41,308 bases of DNA, taken from assembly GCA_964498125.1 (NCBI GenBank), contig CAZCGE010000035.1, positions 1 to 41,308 on the forward strand, written 5' to 3'. Made by a program: the position numbers and the translations under genes. A model generated the notes under the pieces. It did not search any database and had not been told where the DNA came from. It saw only the letters and a program-made list of their open reading frames with translations. Of the stretch, positions 15,771 to 23,136 are shown one piece after another; within the stretch, counting starts at the first letter, position 1; each line of letters opens with the position of its first letter. Source of the DNA: CAMDBL01 sp964498125 (lineage in GTDB: Bacteria > Pseudomonadota > Alphaproteobacteria > Rhizobiales > Hyphomicrobiaceae).

Positions 15771-17006
15771 ATGAAACAGGACAAGGTCACGTGCTGCATT
15801 GCCGGCGGCGGGCCGGCGGGGCTCATGCTTGGGGTGCTGCTGGCGCGGGCTGGGGTGCGGGTCCAGGTGCTCGAAAAGCACGCCGACTTCCTGCGCGATT
15901 TTCGCGGCGATACCATCCATCCCTCGACGCTGGAGGTGATGCACGAGCTGGGCTGGCTCGATGAATTCCTGCGGTTGCCGCATCAGAAAGTCGCGCGGCT
16001 GGCTGTCCAGTTCGGCGAGGTACGCCTGTCGATCGCCGATTTCTCCCATCTGCCGGTCGTTGCCCCCTACATCGCCTTCATGCCGCAATGGGATTTCCTG
16101 AACTTCCTGGCGGTGAAAGGGCGGACCTATCCAGGGTTCGAGCTGGCCATGGATTGGGCAGCTGACGATCTCATGGTCGAAGGCGAACGCGTCGTCGGCA
16201 TCAGGGCTTCGACCCCCGAGGGACCGATCGAGATCCGGGCCGAACTCGTCGTCGCCGCCGACGGTCGCCAGTCCGTCCTGCGGGAGAAGTCAGGGCTCGA
16301 GAGCGAGGACTTCGGCGCGCCCATGGACGTGCTGTGGTTTCGCTTGCCGCGGCGACGCGATGACACCAGTGAGTCAATGGGACGCTTCGATGCCGGGCGG
16401 ATCTTCATCAAGCTCTACCGGGGCGATTACTGGCAGTGCGCCTTCGTCATCCCGAAAGGCGGCGTCGACAAGGTTCATGCGAGCGGCCTGCCAGCCTTCC
16501 GCGTCGACGTGGCCCGTCTGCTCGCCGGCGATGCGGCGGCGGTCGAGACCATCGTCAGCTGGGAAGATGTCAAGCTGCTGACCGTGCAAGTTGATCGGCT
16601 GAAGCGCTGGTACAGGCCCGGGTTCCTGTGCATCGGCGATGCGGCTCATGCCATGTCGCCGATCGGTGGCGTCGGCATCAATCTGGCTGTGCAGGACGCC
16701 GTGGCGGCCGCCAATATCCTGGCCGAGCCGCTGCTGGCCGGAACTTGTAGTGCAACGGATCTTGCCGCCGTGGAGCGGCGGCGGCGGTTCCCGACCCGCG
16801 CCACGCAGGCACTGCAACTCATGATGCAAAACCGGGTCATCGCCCCTATATTGCAGCAATCGGGTCCGTTCACGCCACCCTTGGCGATGCGGTTGCTGGC
16901 GAGATGGCCGCTGCTGCGGCGTCTGCCAGCAAGGCTGATCGGGCTCGGTGTGCAGCGCGAGCACGTCGGCGAGTCGATCCAACGCGCGGCAGGGCGGCGA
17001 TTGTGA
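15771..17006 (+). CDS. FAD-dependent monooxygenase, p-hydroxybenzoate hydroxylase fold
   Basis: A 411-residue aromatic-hydroxylase-like flavoprotein. The Rossmann fingerprint CCIAGGGPAGLMLGVLLARAG begins near residue 8 and the glutamate of VLEKH ends the second strand. The DG motif VVAADGRQSVLREKSGL lies near 159-175 and the FAD-ribityl motif LCIGDAAHAMSPIGGVGINLAVQDA near 284-308. This architecture serves phenolic and ubiquinone-pathway hydroxylases and many uncharacterised monooxygenases; the substrate cannot be read. ATG 15771 is chosen because upstream in-frame codons (from 15726) lie in the palindrome. It separates hflX from mazG, which are often close neighbours, so it may be a lineage-specific insertion. 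Confidence 0.85.
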   Translation: MKQDKVTCCIAGGGPAGLMLGVLLARAGVRVQVLEKHADFLRDFRGDTIHPSTLEVMHELGWLDEFLRLPHQKVARLAVQFGEVRLSIADFSHLPVVAPYIAFMPQWDFLNFLAVKGRTYPGFELAMDWAADDLMVEGERVVGIRASTPEGPIEIRAELVVAADGRQSVLREKSGLESEDFGAPMDVLWFRLPRRRDDTSESMGRFDAGRIFIKLYRGDYWQCAFVIPKGGVDKVHASGLPAFRVDVARLLAGDAAAVETIVSWEDVKLLTVQVDRLKRWYRPGFLCIGDAAHAMSPIGGVGINLAVQDAVAAANILAEPLLAGTCSATDLAAVERRRRFPTRATQALQLMMQNRVIAPILQQSGPFTPPLAMRLLARWPLLRRLPARLIGLGVQREHVGESIQRAAGRRL

Positions 17007-17044
17007 GCCGAGCCAAGCCTCAATCGGTTACCATGGAGGTTGCC

Positions 17045-17359
17045 ATGACGAAAATCGCAGCAGCGTCGCTGAGCGTGGCCAGTGCGTTGACCATGGCGCT
17101 CACAGGAGGGTCGGCGGAGGCAAGGATCGCGTGCGACGGCCCCCATCAGATCGTCGGCGGCCAATCGATCTCGACGCCCTATTGCCAGGACAATCATCTG
17201 GCCGAGGTGGCGCGCGCGTATGGCATGCGCGTCTCCGCCGCGGCCGTGCGCTCGAGCCCGAGCGTCAAGGCCCAGGCCTGCCGCCTCGCCGGCTATGACA
17301 ACCGCGTGCAGACGGCGTGTGCCGGCTACCGGCACGATTTCCAACGGCGGCAGTTCTAG
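17045..17359 (+). CDS. Small exported four-cysteine protein, function unknown
   Basis: A 104-residue protein with an N-terminal signal peptide (MTKIAAASLSVASALTMAL, probable cleavage after GGSAEA near residue 26) and a mature part of about 78 residues holding four cysteines, in IAC, PYC, QAC and TAC contexts, which could form two disulfides in the periplasm. Similar small proteins with the core CQDNxLAxVAR-xYGMRVS are known to me from rhizobial-type genomes, without an assigned function. GGAGG at 17036-17040 lies 4 bases before ATG 17045; another in-frame ATG is at 17033. It begins 38 bases after the monooxygenase. The TAG stop is 2 bases before the repeat at 17362. Confidence 0.7.
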   Translation: MTKIAAASLSVASALTMALTGGSAEARIACDGPHQIVGGQSISTPYCQDNHLAEVARAYGMRVSAAAVRSSPSVKAQACRLAGYDNRVQTACAGYRHDFQRRQF

Positions 17360-17361
17360 GA

Positions 17362-17476
17362 GTAGGGTGCAATAGCGTCGATGTGGAGCATCGCTCCGCG
17401 ATGACGCGTATTGCACCTACGGTCGCTCCAGTCACCACCGCCGGTGCAATACGCCCTGCGGGCTATTGCACCCTAC
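17362..17476. repeat. Second REPIN-like GTAGGGTGCAATA element between convergent genes
   Basis: Begins GTAGGGTGCAATA (17362-17374), pairing with TATTGCACC at 17409-17417 across an inner GCGTC/GACGC stem. A second hairpin pairs GGTGCAATA (17443-17451) with TATTGCACC (17464-17472), and the element ends CCTAC at 17476. It fills the gap between the stop of the small exported protein (17359) and the stop of mazG on the other strand (17473-17475), which lies in the element's terminal bases. Same family as 2594-2687, with a longer first loop. Confidence 0.75.
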
Positions 17477-17483
17477 GGTTTTT
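17443..17483 (+). terminator. Possible intrinsic terminator made by the repeat's second hairpin
   Basis: The stem GGTGCAATA/TATTGCACC with an inner GCCC/GGGC stem and a 3-base loop is followed 6 bases later by TTTTT at 17479-17483. On the plus strand this could end transcripts of the monooxygenase and small exported protein genes. The T run is also the coding sequence of the last MazG lysines. The gap between stem and T run makes the call uncertain. Confidence 0.35.
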
Positions 17484-18306
17484 CGTTTTCCTTGGCCTCG
17501 TCCCACAGCCGGTCCATCTCGGCGAGGTCGGACTGCGCCGGGCCGCGGCCGTCGGCTGCCAGCCGCGCCTCGATATGGCGGAAGCGACGGCGGAATTTCT
17601 CATTGGCGCGCCGCAGGGCCGCCTCGGGATCGACCTTCAGATGCCGCGCCACGTTGGCCATCACGAACAGCAGATCGCCGAACTCCTCCTCGATCGCGCT
17701 TGGCGATCGGCGGGCGATTTCCTGCTCCAGTTCGGCCAGCTCCTCCCGAGCCTTGTCGAACACCGGCGCCAGCGAGGGCCAGTCGAAGCCGACCCTGGCG
17801 GCTTTGGCCTGCAACTTGACGGCACGTGTGAGGCCGGGGAGGGCGATCGGCACGTCGGCAAGAAGCGATGGGGCGGAGCTTGGGGTCAGACCCGCGGGGT
17901 CTGACCCCGCTTTCGCCGCCTTCTCCTCGGCCTTGGCCCGCTCCCAGAAATCCTTGGCGGCACCGGCATTGCGGGCGGCGGCATCGCCAAAGACGTGGGG
18001 ATGGCGGCGGATCATCTTGGCGGTGATGGCCTCGACCACGTCGGCGAATGCGAATGCGTTCTGCTCCTCGGCCATGCGCGCGTGGTAGACGACCTGCAGC
18101 AGCAGATCGCCGAGCTCGTCCTTGAGGTCGCCGAGATGGCCGCGCTCGATGGCATCGGCCACCTCATAGGCTTCCTCGAGCGTGTAAGGGGCAATGCTGC
18201 GGAAATCCTGCTCGAGATCCCATGGGCAACCCGTCACCGGTGTTCGCAGCGCGGCCATGACCGCGAGCAGATCGGCCATCGTCTTGTCGGCAGGCGTTGT
18301 GCTCAC
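17473..18306 (-). CDS. mazG: Nucleoside triphosphate pyrophosphohydrolase MazG
   Basis: A 277-residue two-domain MazG that hydrolyses NTPs and dNTPs to monophosphates. Domain 1 has the metal-binding EEAYE (44-48) and ELGD (64-67) motifs; domain 2 has LEQEIARR and EEEFGDLLF (206-214), then NEKFRRRFRHIE. Between them, residues 133-142 (reading about AGSDPAGLTP) are encoded by an in-frame GGGGTCAGACCC palindrome and have no counterpart as I recall E. coli MazG. GTG 18306 is preferred because GGGAGA lies about 5 bases upstream; an ATG at 18318 is in frame without Shine-Dalgarno. The TAG stop is supplied by the repeat at 17362-17476. Confidence 0.93.
   Translation of the reverse strand: MSTTPADKTMADLLAVMAALRTPVTGCPWDLEQDFRSIAPYTLEEAYEVADAIERGHLGDLKDELGDLLLQVVYHARMAEEQNAFAFADVVEAITAKMIRRHPHVFGDAAARNAGAAKDFWERAKAEEKAAKAGSDPAGLTPSSAPSLLADVPIALPGLTRAVKLQAKAARVGFDWPSLAPVFDKAREELAELEQEIARRSPSAIEEEFGDLLFVMANVARHLKVDPEAALRRANEKFRRRFRHIEARLAADGRGPAQSDLAEMDRLWDEAKENEKP
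17882..17908. repeat. GGGGTCAGACCC palindrome inside mazG
   Basis: Arms GGGGTCAGACCC (17882-17893) and GGGTCTGACCCC (17897-17908) surround GCG. The arms match exactly those of the inverted pair at 12861-12984. Its length of 27 bases is a multiple of three, so the mazG frame continues through it. Confidence 0.8.
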
Positions 18307-18443
18307 GGTGTCTCCCATTGACAGTGGTGTTGCGCTAGCATGATGAGCGATGGACGCGGCCGACCCGCGGATCAGAGGTCCCCGTTGACGAGTCCAATCT
18401 CAACCTTGACGGCGTCCGCCACAGCTCGTTTCCGCAGGCCGAT

Positions 18444-19196
18444 ATGATCCTGGTCCGCATCCTCGTCAATGCCGTCGTCATGGCCGTCGAGTTGGCGTTG
18501 ATTGCCGCCGTCGCCTGGATCGGCTGGCGCTTTCCGGTGGCATTCGCCATTGCCACGGGGCTGAGCGGCCTGGCGCTGGGACTGGGGCTGGAGCGGGCGC
18601 GACTGGCCAATGAGATGTCGTTCTATCTCGATGACGCGCGACCGCCGCGACCGATTTTCATCGGTGGCGTCGCGGTGCTGGAGGCAGCAGCCAAAGGACT
18701 GATCGGCGGGCTCGCCGCGCTGCTCACCTTTTCGGGAACCGACGCCGATCGGCTCGGCTGGGTCGCCGTCGTCTTCGGCATTTGCCTGTTCGGTGGCACC
18801 AGCTTGCTGCGCAGGCTGCGCCTGAGCCTGGGCGCCAGGCCACTGCGCTGGGGCTATTTCCGTCTTGCCGCGCCGCTGGGTTTGCTGTTTTCGGCCGGCA
18901 TAGCCGGACTTGCCCTGCTGAAGCTCATTCCTTCGACCAGCCTCGGCGAGCTGACACGGCGCCTCGTGCTCGACACGCCCGCGCGCCCGACGATCGCGCA
19001 GGCCAGCGAACTTCTGTTCCTGTTCAAACAATATTTCGACGCGGTGATCGTCTCACTGCTTGCGACCGTGCTCAGCCGCGATGCGGCGTCTGTGGCCGGT
19101 GTGCTGCTCAGCGTCAACATGCTGACCGGCTTCGTCGTGGCGATCTATGCCGTGCTCATCGCCGAGGCGGTCAGGCGGATGGAGCAGGGCAGGTAG
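18444..19196 (+). CDS. Multi-pass membrane protein of unknown function
   Basis: A 250-residue hydrophobic protein with about six predicted membrane segments, near residues 5-28, 32-50, 72-95, 108-124, 138-160 and 196-225. An arginine- and proline-rich cytoplasmic-type stretch (LDDARPPRP) lies after the second. No enzyme motif or transporter signature was recognised. It starts 137 bases from the mazG start, divergently, with a weak ribosome site, so the ATG at 18444 is only the first candidate in frame. It opens the accessory stretch that runs to 22.7 kb. Confidence 0.65.
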   Translation: MILVRILVNAVVMAVELALIAAVAWIGWRFPVAFAIATGLSGLALGLGLERARLANEMSFYLDDARPPRPIFIGGVAVLEAAAKGLIGGLAALLTFSGTDADRLGWVAVVFGICLFGGTSLLRRLRLSLGARPLRWGYFRLAAPLGLLFSAGIAGLALLKLIPSTSLGELTRRLVLDTPARPTIAQASELLFLFKQYFDAVIVSLLATVLSRDAASVAGVLLSVNMLTGFVVAIYAVLIAEAVRRMEQGR

Positions 19197-19312
19197 GGGT
19201 GCTGGCAGCACGCCGCGACCGCCAACAGGGTTCGTCAAAGATCGCAGCTCGAGGTTATTGCAAAGGCGGTCGCTCGCTCCCACCTGGAGAGATAATCCAT
19301 TAGGAGTGAATC

Positions 19313-19672
19313 ATGGCCAGATGGTTGCCACCAACGCTTGCAAGTGTCCTCGCCATATCAGCTATCTGCGGAGGCATCGTTTACATGGGCGCCGACGAAA
19401 AACCACGCCATGAAGCCGGCCGCCGGCAAATCCAAGCCCAAGTAGGCGGAGGCCAGGCCGGCCCCACGGCGAACAGGCAGGAAGGTCCGCTTGTCTCCCA
19501 GCCAAAAATCAGCGTGCCCGTAGCACCGATGAAAGAGGCGCCAGCGACGAGCAAGAGTTCCGATCCTACGACACCGGCCTGGTCGGCCGGCGATCCGGTG
19601 CGGGTCAGACCTGATCTTCGCAAGAGTGGAGCGGCAGCGCCGCCGCCATCCAGGCCTGACGATCAGAAATAA
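19313..19672 (+). CDS. Small membrane-anchored or exported protein with GDPVRVR motif
   Basis: A 119-residue protein: an N-terminal hydrophobic segment (about 5-26, signal peptide or anchor), then a basic and proline/alanine-rich tail with little predicted structure. TAGGAG at 19301-19306 lies 6 bases before the ATG, supporting translation. Near the C-terminus W-S-A-GDPVRVRPDLRK (90-104) closely matches W-Q-Q-GDPVRVRSDLKR in the N-terminal part of the large exported protein encoded convergently 118 bases away. Function unknown; a partner, decoy or fragment of a duplicated copy are possibilities. Confidence 0.6.
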   Translation: MARWLPPTLASVLAISAICGGIVYMGADEKPRHEAGRRQIQAQVGGGQAGPTANRQEGPLVSQPKISVPVAPMKEAPATSKSSDPTTPAWSAGDPVRVRPDLRKSGAAAPPPSRPDDQK

Positions 19673-19790
19673 GGCACGATCAGGGCATGCCGACTGTATC
19701 GGCTGCTCGTGCGAAACGGCGCGCGCTGAACTCCAGATAACTCGAGCCCGGCGCGCGACCCTTGGAAGTGCCCGAGACTTCTGCAGACGC

Positions 19791-21446
19791 TTATTTCTTT
19801 TTGCCGGGTGCTCTTGCTGTGGCGCCACACTCGGACATCTTGACCGCCGTGATCCGCGTGCGCCAGTCGGCTTGCGACGTGGCGCGCATATATTGATTTG
19901 TGTACCAGAAGGTGCACGGCTCCATTGAATCCAGCTCCATCGACGAGTAGTCGCCCCAGCGCGCCGCATCGTGCGTTTGCGATCCCTGGCCGGCTTTCAG
20001 CGTCAATTCGCCGGAAAGTGTGCCGAGGGGGTCGTTCGGGCGGCGGGTCGCCATGCGGATGCTGGGAAACAGGTTCGGTCCGCTCGCGCTGTAGCCCAAT
20101 GCGATGTTTCCGGCCTTGTCCATGGCAATGCTGCCCATCCAGCGGTGGTTGCTGTCGGGTGAATGCGTGCCCTCCTGGAACTTTGTCCACGCGCCATTAC
20201 CCTGGCGGCGAAGCTCATACCAGCGAATGCCGGCCCGATCTTTCGCGTCGGCATTGACGGTATGATTGGTCACCAGCGTTTGATGGCTGCCGAAATTCCG
20301 GTACTGCAACCGCCACATCAGCCAAGCCGGCAGCGTTTCGAGCTTGACCGAGGTGCCGGGCTGGGTCGCACAGTTGCCCGAGAAGACGTCACCACACAAC
20401 ATGGAGTTGAACGGCGCGACCGGAATCTGAACTGCAAGCTTGAAAGTGGATTTGGCGGGATCGCGCCAGTTCACCGAGAACTCGAATATCTCCAGCCTGT
20501 CGACGCCGCCATACAACTTGCCATCGACGTGGCGCACAAAGAAATTCGGTGTTCCCGCGGGCGGCTTGGGGCCATCCAGGTCGCTGGGCATCAGGAACAG
20601 CGATGGTCCGGCGACGCTGAATTGGACCTGCCGAGCCGGCCGGCCCGCGAGCATTTTGTCACGCTCGAACGCCCAGACATCCAGACCGCCGTCGGGAAAT
20701 CCTCGTTGCGTCCCCATGTAGTAGGCGTCGGGCCATACGCCGATTTTGGGGTAATCCGGCGTTACGCCCGTTCCGTCACTGGTTTTCGTTTCGAATGCAT
20801 ACAGGAACCATTGCCCCGATGCAGGATCGGGTCCCTTGGAAATCGCTATGCACTGCATATGCTCTTCAAGCGCGAACTGACTGACGAGCCATCGATCGGC
20901 CTGGCTGTCGTACCGAGCCACCGGGTCGCCATTATTCTCACTTTCGCAAGGCCCCCCGAAACCCTTCCACAGCGTATTTATCAAGCTGGGTCCGAACAGA
21001 CGTTGACCCTTTTTGCTGAAAACGGCGATGGCGGAATTGACCATTTGAATGTAATGGTTCGGTCCTACCGCGCCGACAGTATCGGGCGGCAAGAAACCGG
21101 TGGCCGGAATGCCATCGAAGTTCTGAATGATCGTGGCCCCGGCACCCGACCCGGCCAGAGACTGGGATCGAAGTAGGGGATCGGCTGCGGTTGGCGCCGG
21201 GGTTCCAGCCGGCGGGATCCCCTTCTCCAGCCGTCGTTTCAGATCTGACCGGACCCGGACGGGGTCGCCCTGCTGCCACACCCTGGTGCCCGCAGGGGTA
21301 GCTTCAATCGAGGCCAGCGTCGCCGTCGCCGACGATTTCGCCGCCGCCGTCCTAATGATCGGAGCACCGATCTGTTGTGCCCTGGCACAATCGATTGTGC
21401 CGCTTACGACGCAAAGCGCCGACGCCAGAATACGAGAGAGCAGCAT
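19791..21446 (-). CDS. Large exported protein of unknown function (PPDTVGxVGPNHY family)
   Basis: A 551-residue protein with a signal peptide (MLLSRILASALCVVSGTIDC, probable cleavage after ARA at residue 23). It has a W-Q-Q-GDPVRVR segment at 57-66, and a body with PPDTVGAVGPNHYIQMVN (120-137), repeated aromatic/glycine strands, ISKGPDPASGQWFLYAF, DYPKIGVWPDAYYMG and RWMGSIAMDKAGNIALGYS. The strand-rich repetitive pattern suggests a beta-propeller-like exported or surface protein, but no catalytic motif is visible. The frame is open to 21611; ATG 21446 is chosen because it begins the signal peptide and follows GGGGGA at a 7-base spacing. It faces the small GDPVRVR protein gene. Confidence 0.7.
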   Translation of the reverse strand: MLLSRILASALCVVSGTIDCARAQQIGAPIIRTAAAKSSATATLASIEATPAGTRVWQQGDPVRVRSDLKRRLEKGIPPAGTPAPTAADPLLRSQSLAGSGAGATIIQNFDGIPATGFLPPDTVGAVGPNHYIQMVNSAIAVFSKKGQRLFGPSLINTLWKGFGGPCESENNGDPVARYDSQADRWLVSQFALEEHMQCIAISKGPDPASGQWFLYAFETKTSDGTGVTPDYPKIGVWPDAYYMGTQRGFPDGGLDVWAFERDKMLAGRPARQVQFSVAGPSLFLMPSDLDGPKPPAGTPNFFVRHVDGKLYGGVDRLEIFEFSVNWRDPAKSTFKLAVQIPVAPFNSMLCGDVFSGNCATQPGTSVKLETLPAWLMWRLQYRNFGSHQTLVTNHTVNADAKDRAGIRWYELRRQGNGAWTKFQEGTHSPDSNHRWMGSIAMDKAGNIALGYSASGPNLFPSIRMATRRPNDPLGTLSGELTLKAGQGSQTHDAARWGDYSSMELDSMEPCTFWYTNQYMRATSQADWRTRITAVKMSECGATARAPGKKK

Positions 21447-21678
21447 CACGCGTTCCCCCAGTTGGAAAGACATCCGACTTCGAAGCCCATGTATCGTCGC
21501 ATAAGAAAGGCGATCGGATGTCCAGGCCAGAACAGTCGACCAAAAAAAGTTTGAGCCTTGACTTGAGCCATCTGGGCCTCGTTCTGAGGACTTTGGCCAC
21601 TCATGGTTCACGGCAGGCCAGGTTCACGGCAGGTCAGTCGAAACTTTGCCGGTCCGTCCTGGCTCGCCCGCATGCTGC

Positions 21679-22677
21679 TCAGCTGCCGTTGCGGTCATGC
21701 AGCAGGGGGAAGAAGTAGTCCTTCCAGCTCTTCGGCATGGGCTTGATGAAACCGGCCTTGGCCATGTACTCCGCGTAGACCATGGTGCGGACCGGTTCGG
21801 CCTGGAAGACGGCGCCTGGTTGTGTGAGGAGGCGCGCCACCTCCTCGACCGTCGCGCGCTCCTTCACCAGCGAAAGATAGGTCTCGGCGGCTGCCTTCGA
21901 GTTCCCCTTGATCATGCCGACCGCCTCCTGGTAGGCGGCGAGGAAGGCGCGCACGGTCTTCGGATTCTCCTCGTAGAACTTGGTGGTGCCGTAGGCGAGG
22001 GTGACATGGCCGTCGCCGCCGAGTGCGTCGCGGGATTCGAGAACGACATGAACGCCGGGGTTCTTGAGGGCGATCTCCTGGAACGGCGAAGAGGCGAAAT
22101 GACTCGTCACCTCGTGCGCGGGATTGAGTAGGGCCATGAGCGCGTCCGGGTGGCCCATCTGCACCTGGTTGGGGAGCAGCTTCTCGTTGGCCTTATCGTC
22201 GCCGTAGGTCTTTTGCAGGGCGATACCGAGCGTGATCGCCTGGATCGACATGCGCACCGTCGGCAGCGCGATACGGTCGCTCGCGGTGTAGTCCTTGATC
22301 GTTTTGATGTTCGGGTTGCGGGTGACGAGCTTGAAGGGCAGGCCGCTGATGCCGATGATGGCCTTGATGTCGCCGTTGGTCTTGCCCCACAGCAGCAGCA
22401 TGTTGGTGACGCCGCTGGTGACGATATGGAGATGGCCGGACAGCAGCGCGTCGTTGTTGGCGCCGCCGCTCATCAGCGTCAGCCAGGAGGCCTTGAGATC
22501 GGGCACGCCGGCATCCTTGGCGTGTTTCTCGACCAGCTTGTGATGCTCCATCAGCAGCATCGGGGCGAACAGCAGCCCCGGCTGCTTGGAAATCTTCAGC
22601 TCGCTCACCTCGGCGCTTGCCGTAACGGTGGCGAGCGTGAGCGCGAGGGCAGTGATCAATCCCTGCCTGTACACCAT
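21679..22677 (-). CDS. ABC transporter substrate-binding protein, NMT1/SsuA-like
   Basis: A 332-residue periplasmic binding protein of the nitrate/sulfonate/bicarbonate/thiamine-precursor type. Signal peptide MVYRQGLITALALTLATVTASA (cleavage near 22), then ISKQPGLLFAPMLLMEHH, SGGANNDALLSGHLHIVTSG, TIKDYTASDRIALP and a C-terminal helix pair ending KSWKDYFFP. GGGAGG lies 6 bases before ATG 22677, which settles the start (the frame is open to 22827). No permease or ATPase gene is adjacent, so it is an orphan binding protein in this window; the ligand is not known. Confidence 0.85.
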   Translation of the reverse strand: MVYRQGLITALALTLATVTASAEVSELKISKQPGLLFAPMLLMEHHKLVEKHAKDAGVPDLKASWLTLMSGGANNDALLSGHLHIVTSGVTNMLLLWGKTNGDIKAIIGISGLPFKLVTRNPNIKTIKDYTASDRIALPTVRMSIQAITLGIALQKTYGDDKANEKLLPNQVQMGHPDALMALLNPAHEVTSHFASSPFQEIALKNPGVHVVLESRDALGGDGHVTLAYGTTKFYEENPKTVRAFLAAYQEAVGMIKGNSKAAAETYLSLVKERATVEEVARLLTQPGAVFQAEPVRTMVYAEYMAKAGFIKPMPKSWKDYFFPLLHDRNGS

Positions 22678-23136
22678 GGACAACCTCCCAGTTCGAATGC
22701 TCCCGGATCGCATGTTTGTGGTGCCGCGGCGCGGCCAGGAGAATGGAACTGAAAAGACACCGGTGCAAGCGCGCTTGGACGCGCGCAACAATATGTATGC
22801 AGTTGCAAGCTCAACCGGTATCCGCAAGCTCCGTCATGTCCGCGCAGGCGGCCATGACGACAGAGAGGCGGCAGTCGTGGCGGGTCAAGCCATCAAATGC
22901 AGCGATTGGTCTTGCCCCAGTCCTTGGATCGAAGGCGAGATCAACACGCGCATCGCCGGCAGGGATTGGCCCCGGGACGGCGAGATTTACGGCACGCTTT
23001 CGGTTCGCATAATATATATTATGGAAAATATAATGATCTAAGCTGCAATTTTACATTGCGTTAATGCTCCTCGACGGCCGCAGCCTGGCCGCCGCGAGCA
23101 CTCCGAGCGCGGCGGTTCCTACCGCGTCTGCCGGTG
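22678..23136. other. 459-base gap between the binding-protein gene and pepA
   Basis: No convincing gene was found. It holds the upstream region of the binding-protein gene, an AT-rich patch around 23008-23060 in otherwise GC-rich DNA, and CCGCCGCG (23089-23096) pairing with CGCGGCGG (23108-23115) just past the pepA stop, a possible transcript-end hairpin without a T tract. holC, which often follows pepA in proteobacteria, is not present. Confidence 0.5.
23008..23023. repeat. AT-rich 16-base perfect palindrome
   Basis: CATAATATATATTATG is perfectly self-complementary and stands out in a GC-rich region; the flanking GGAAAATATAATGATC is also AT-rich. It could be an operator or footprint for a DNA-bending protein. 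It lies about 330 bases upstream of the binding-protein start and 114 bases past the pepA stop, so it has no clear client gene. Confidence 0.45.

Noticed and set aside
19602..19611. GGGTCAGACC inside the small GDPVRVR protein gene as another copy of the mazG/ntrX repeat
   Set aside because: Only one half-arm matches, there is no paired arm, and it encodes the motif shared with the large protein, which uses different codons there.
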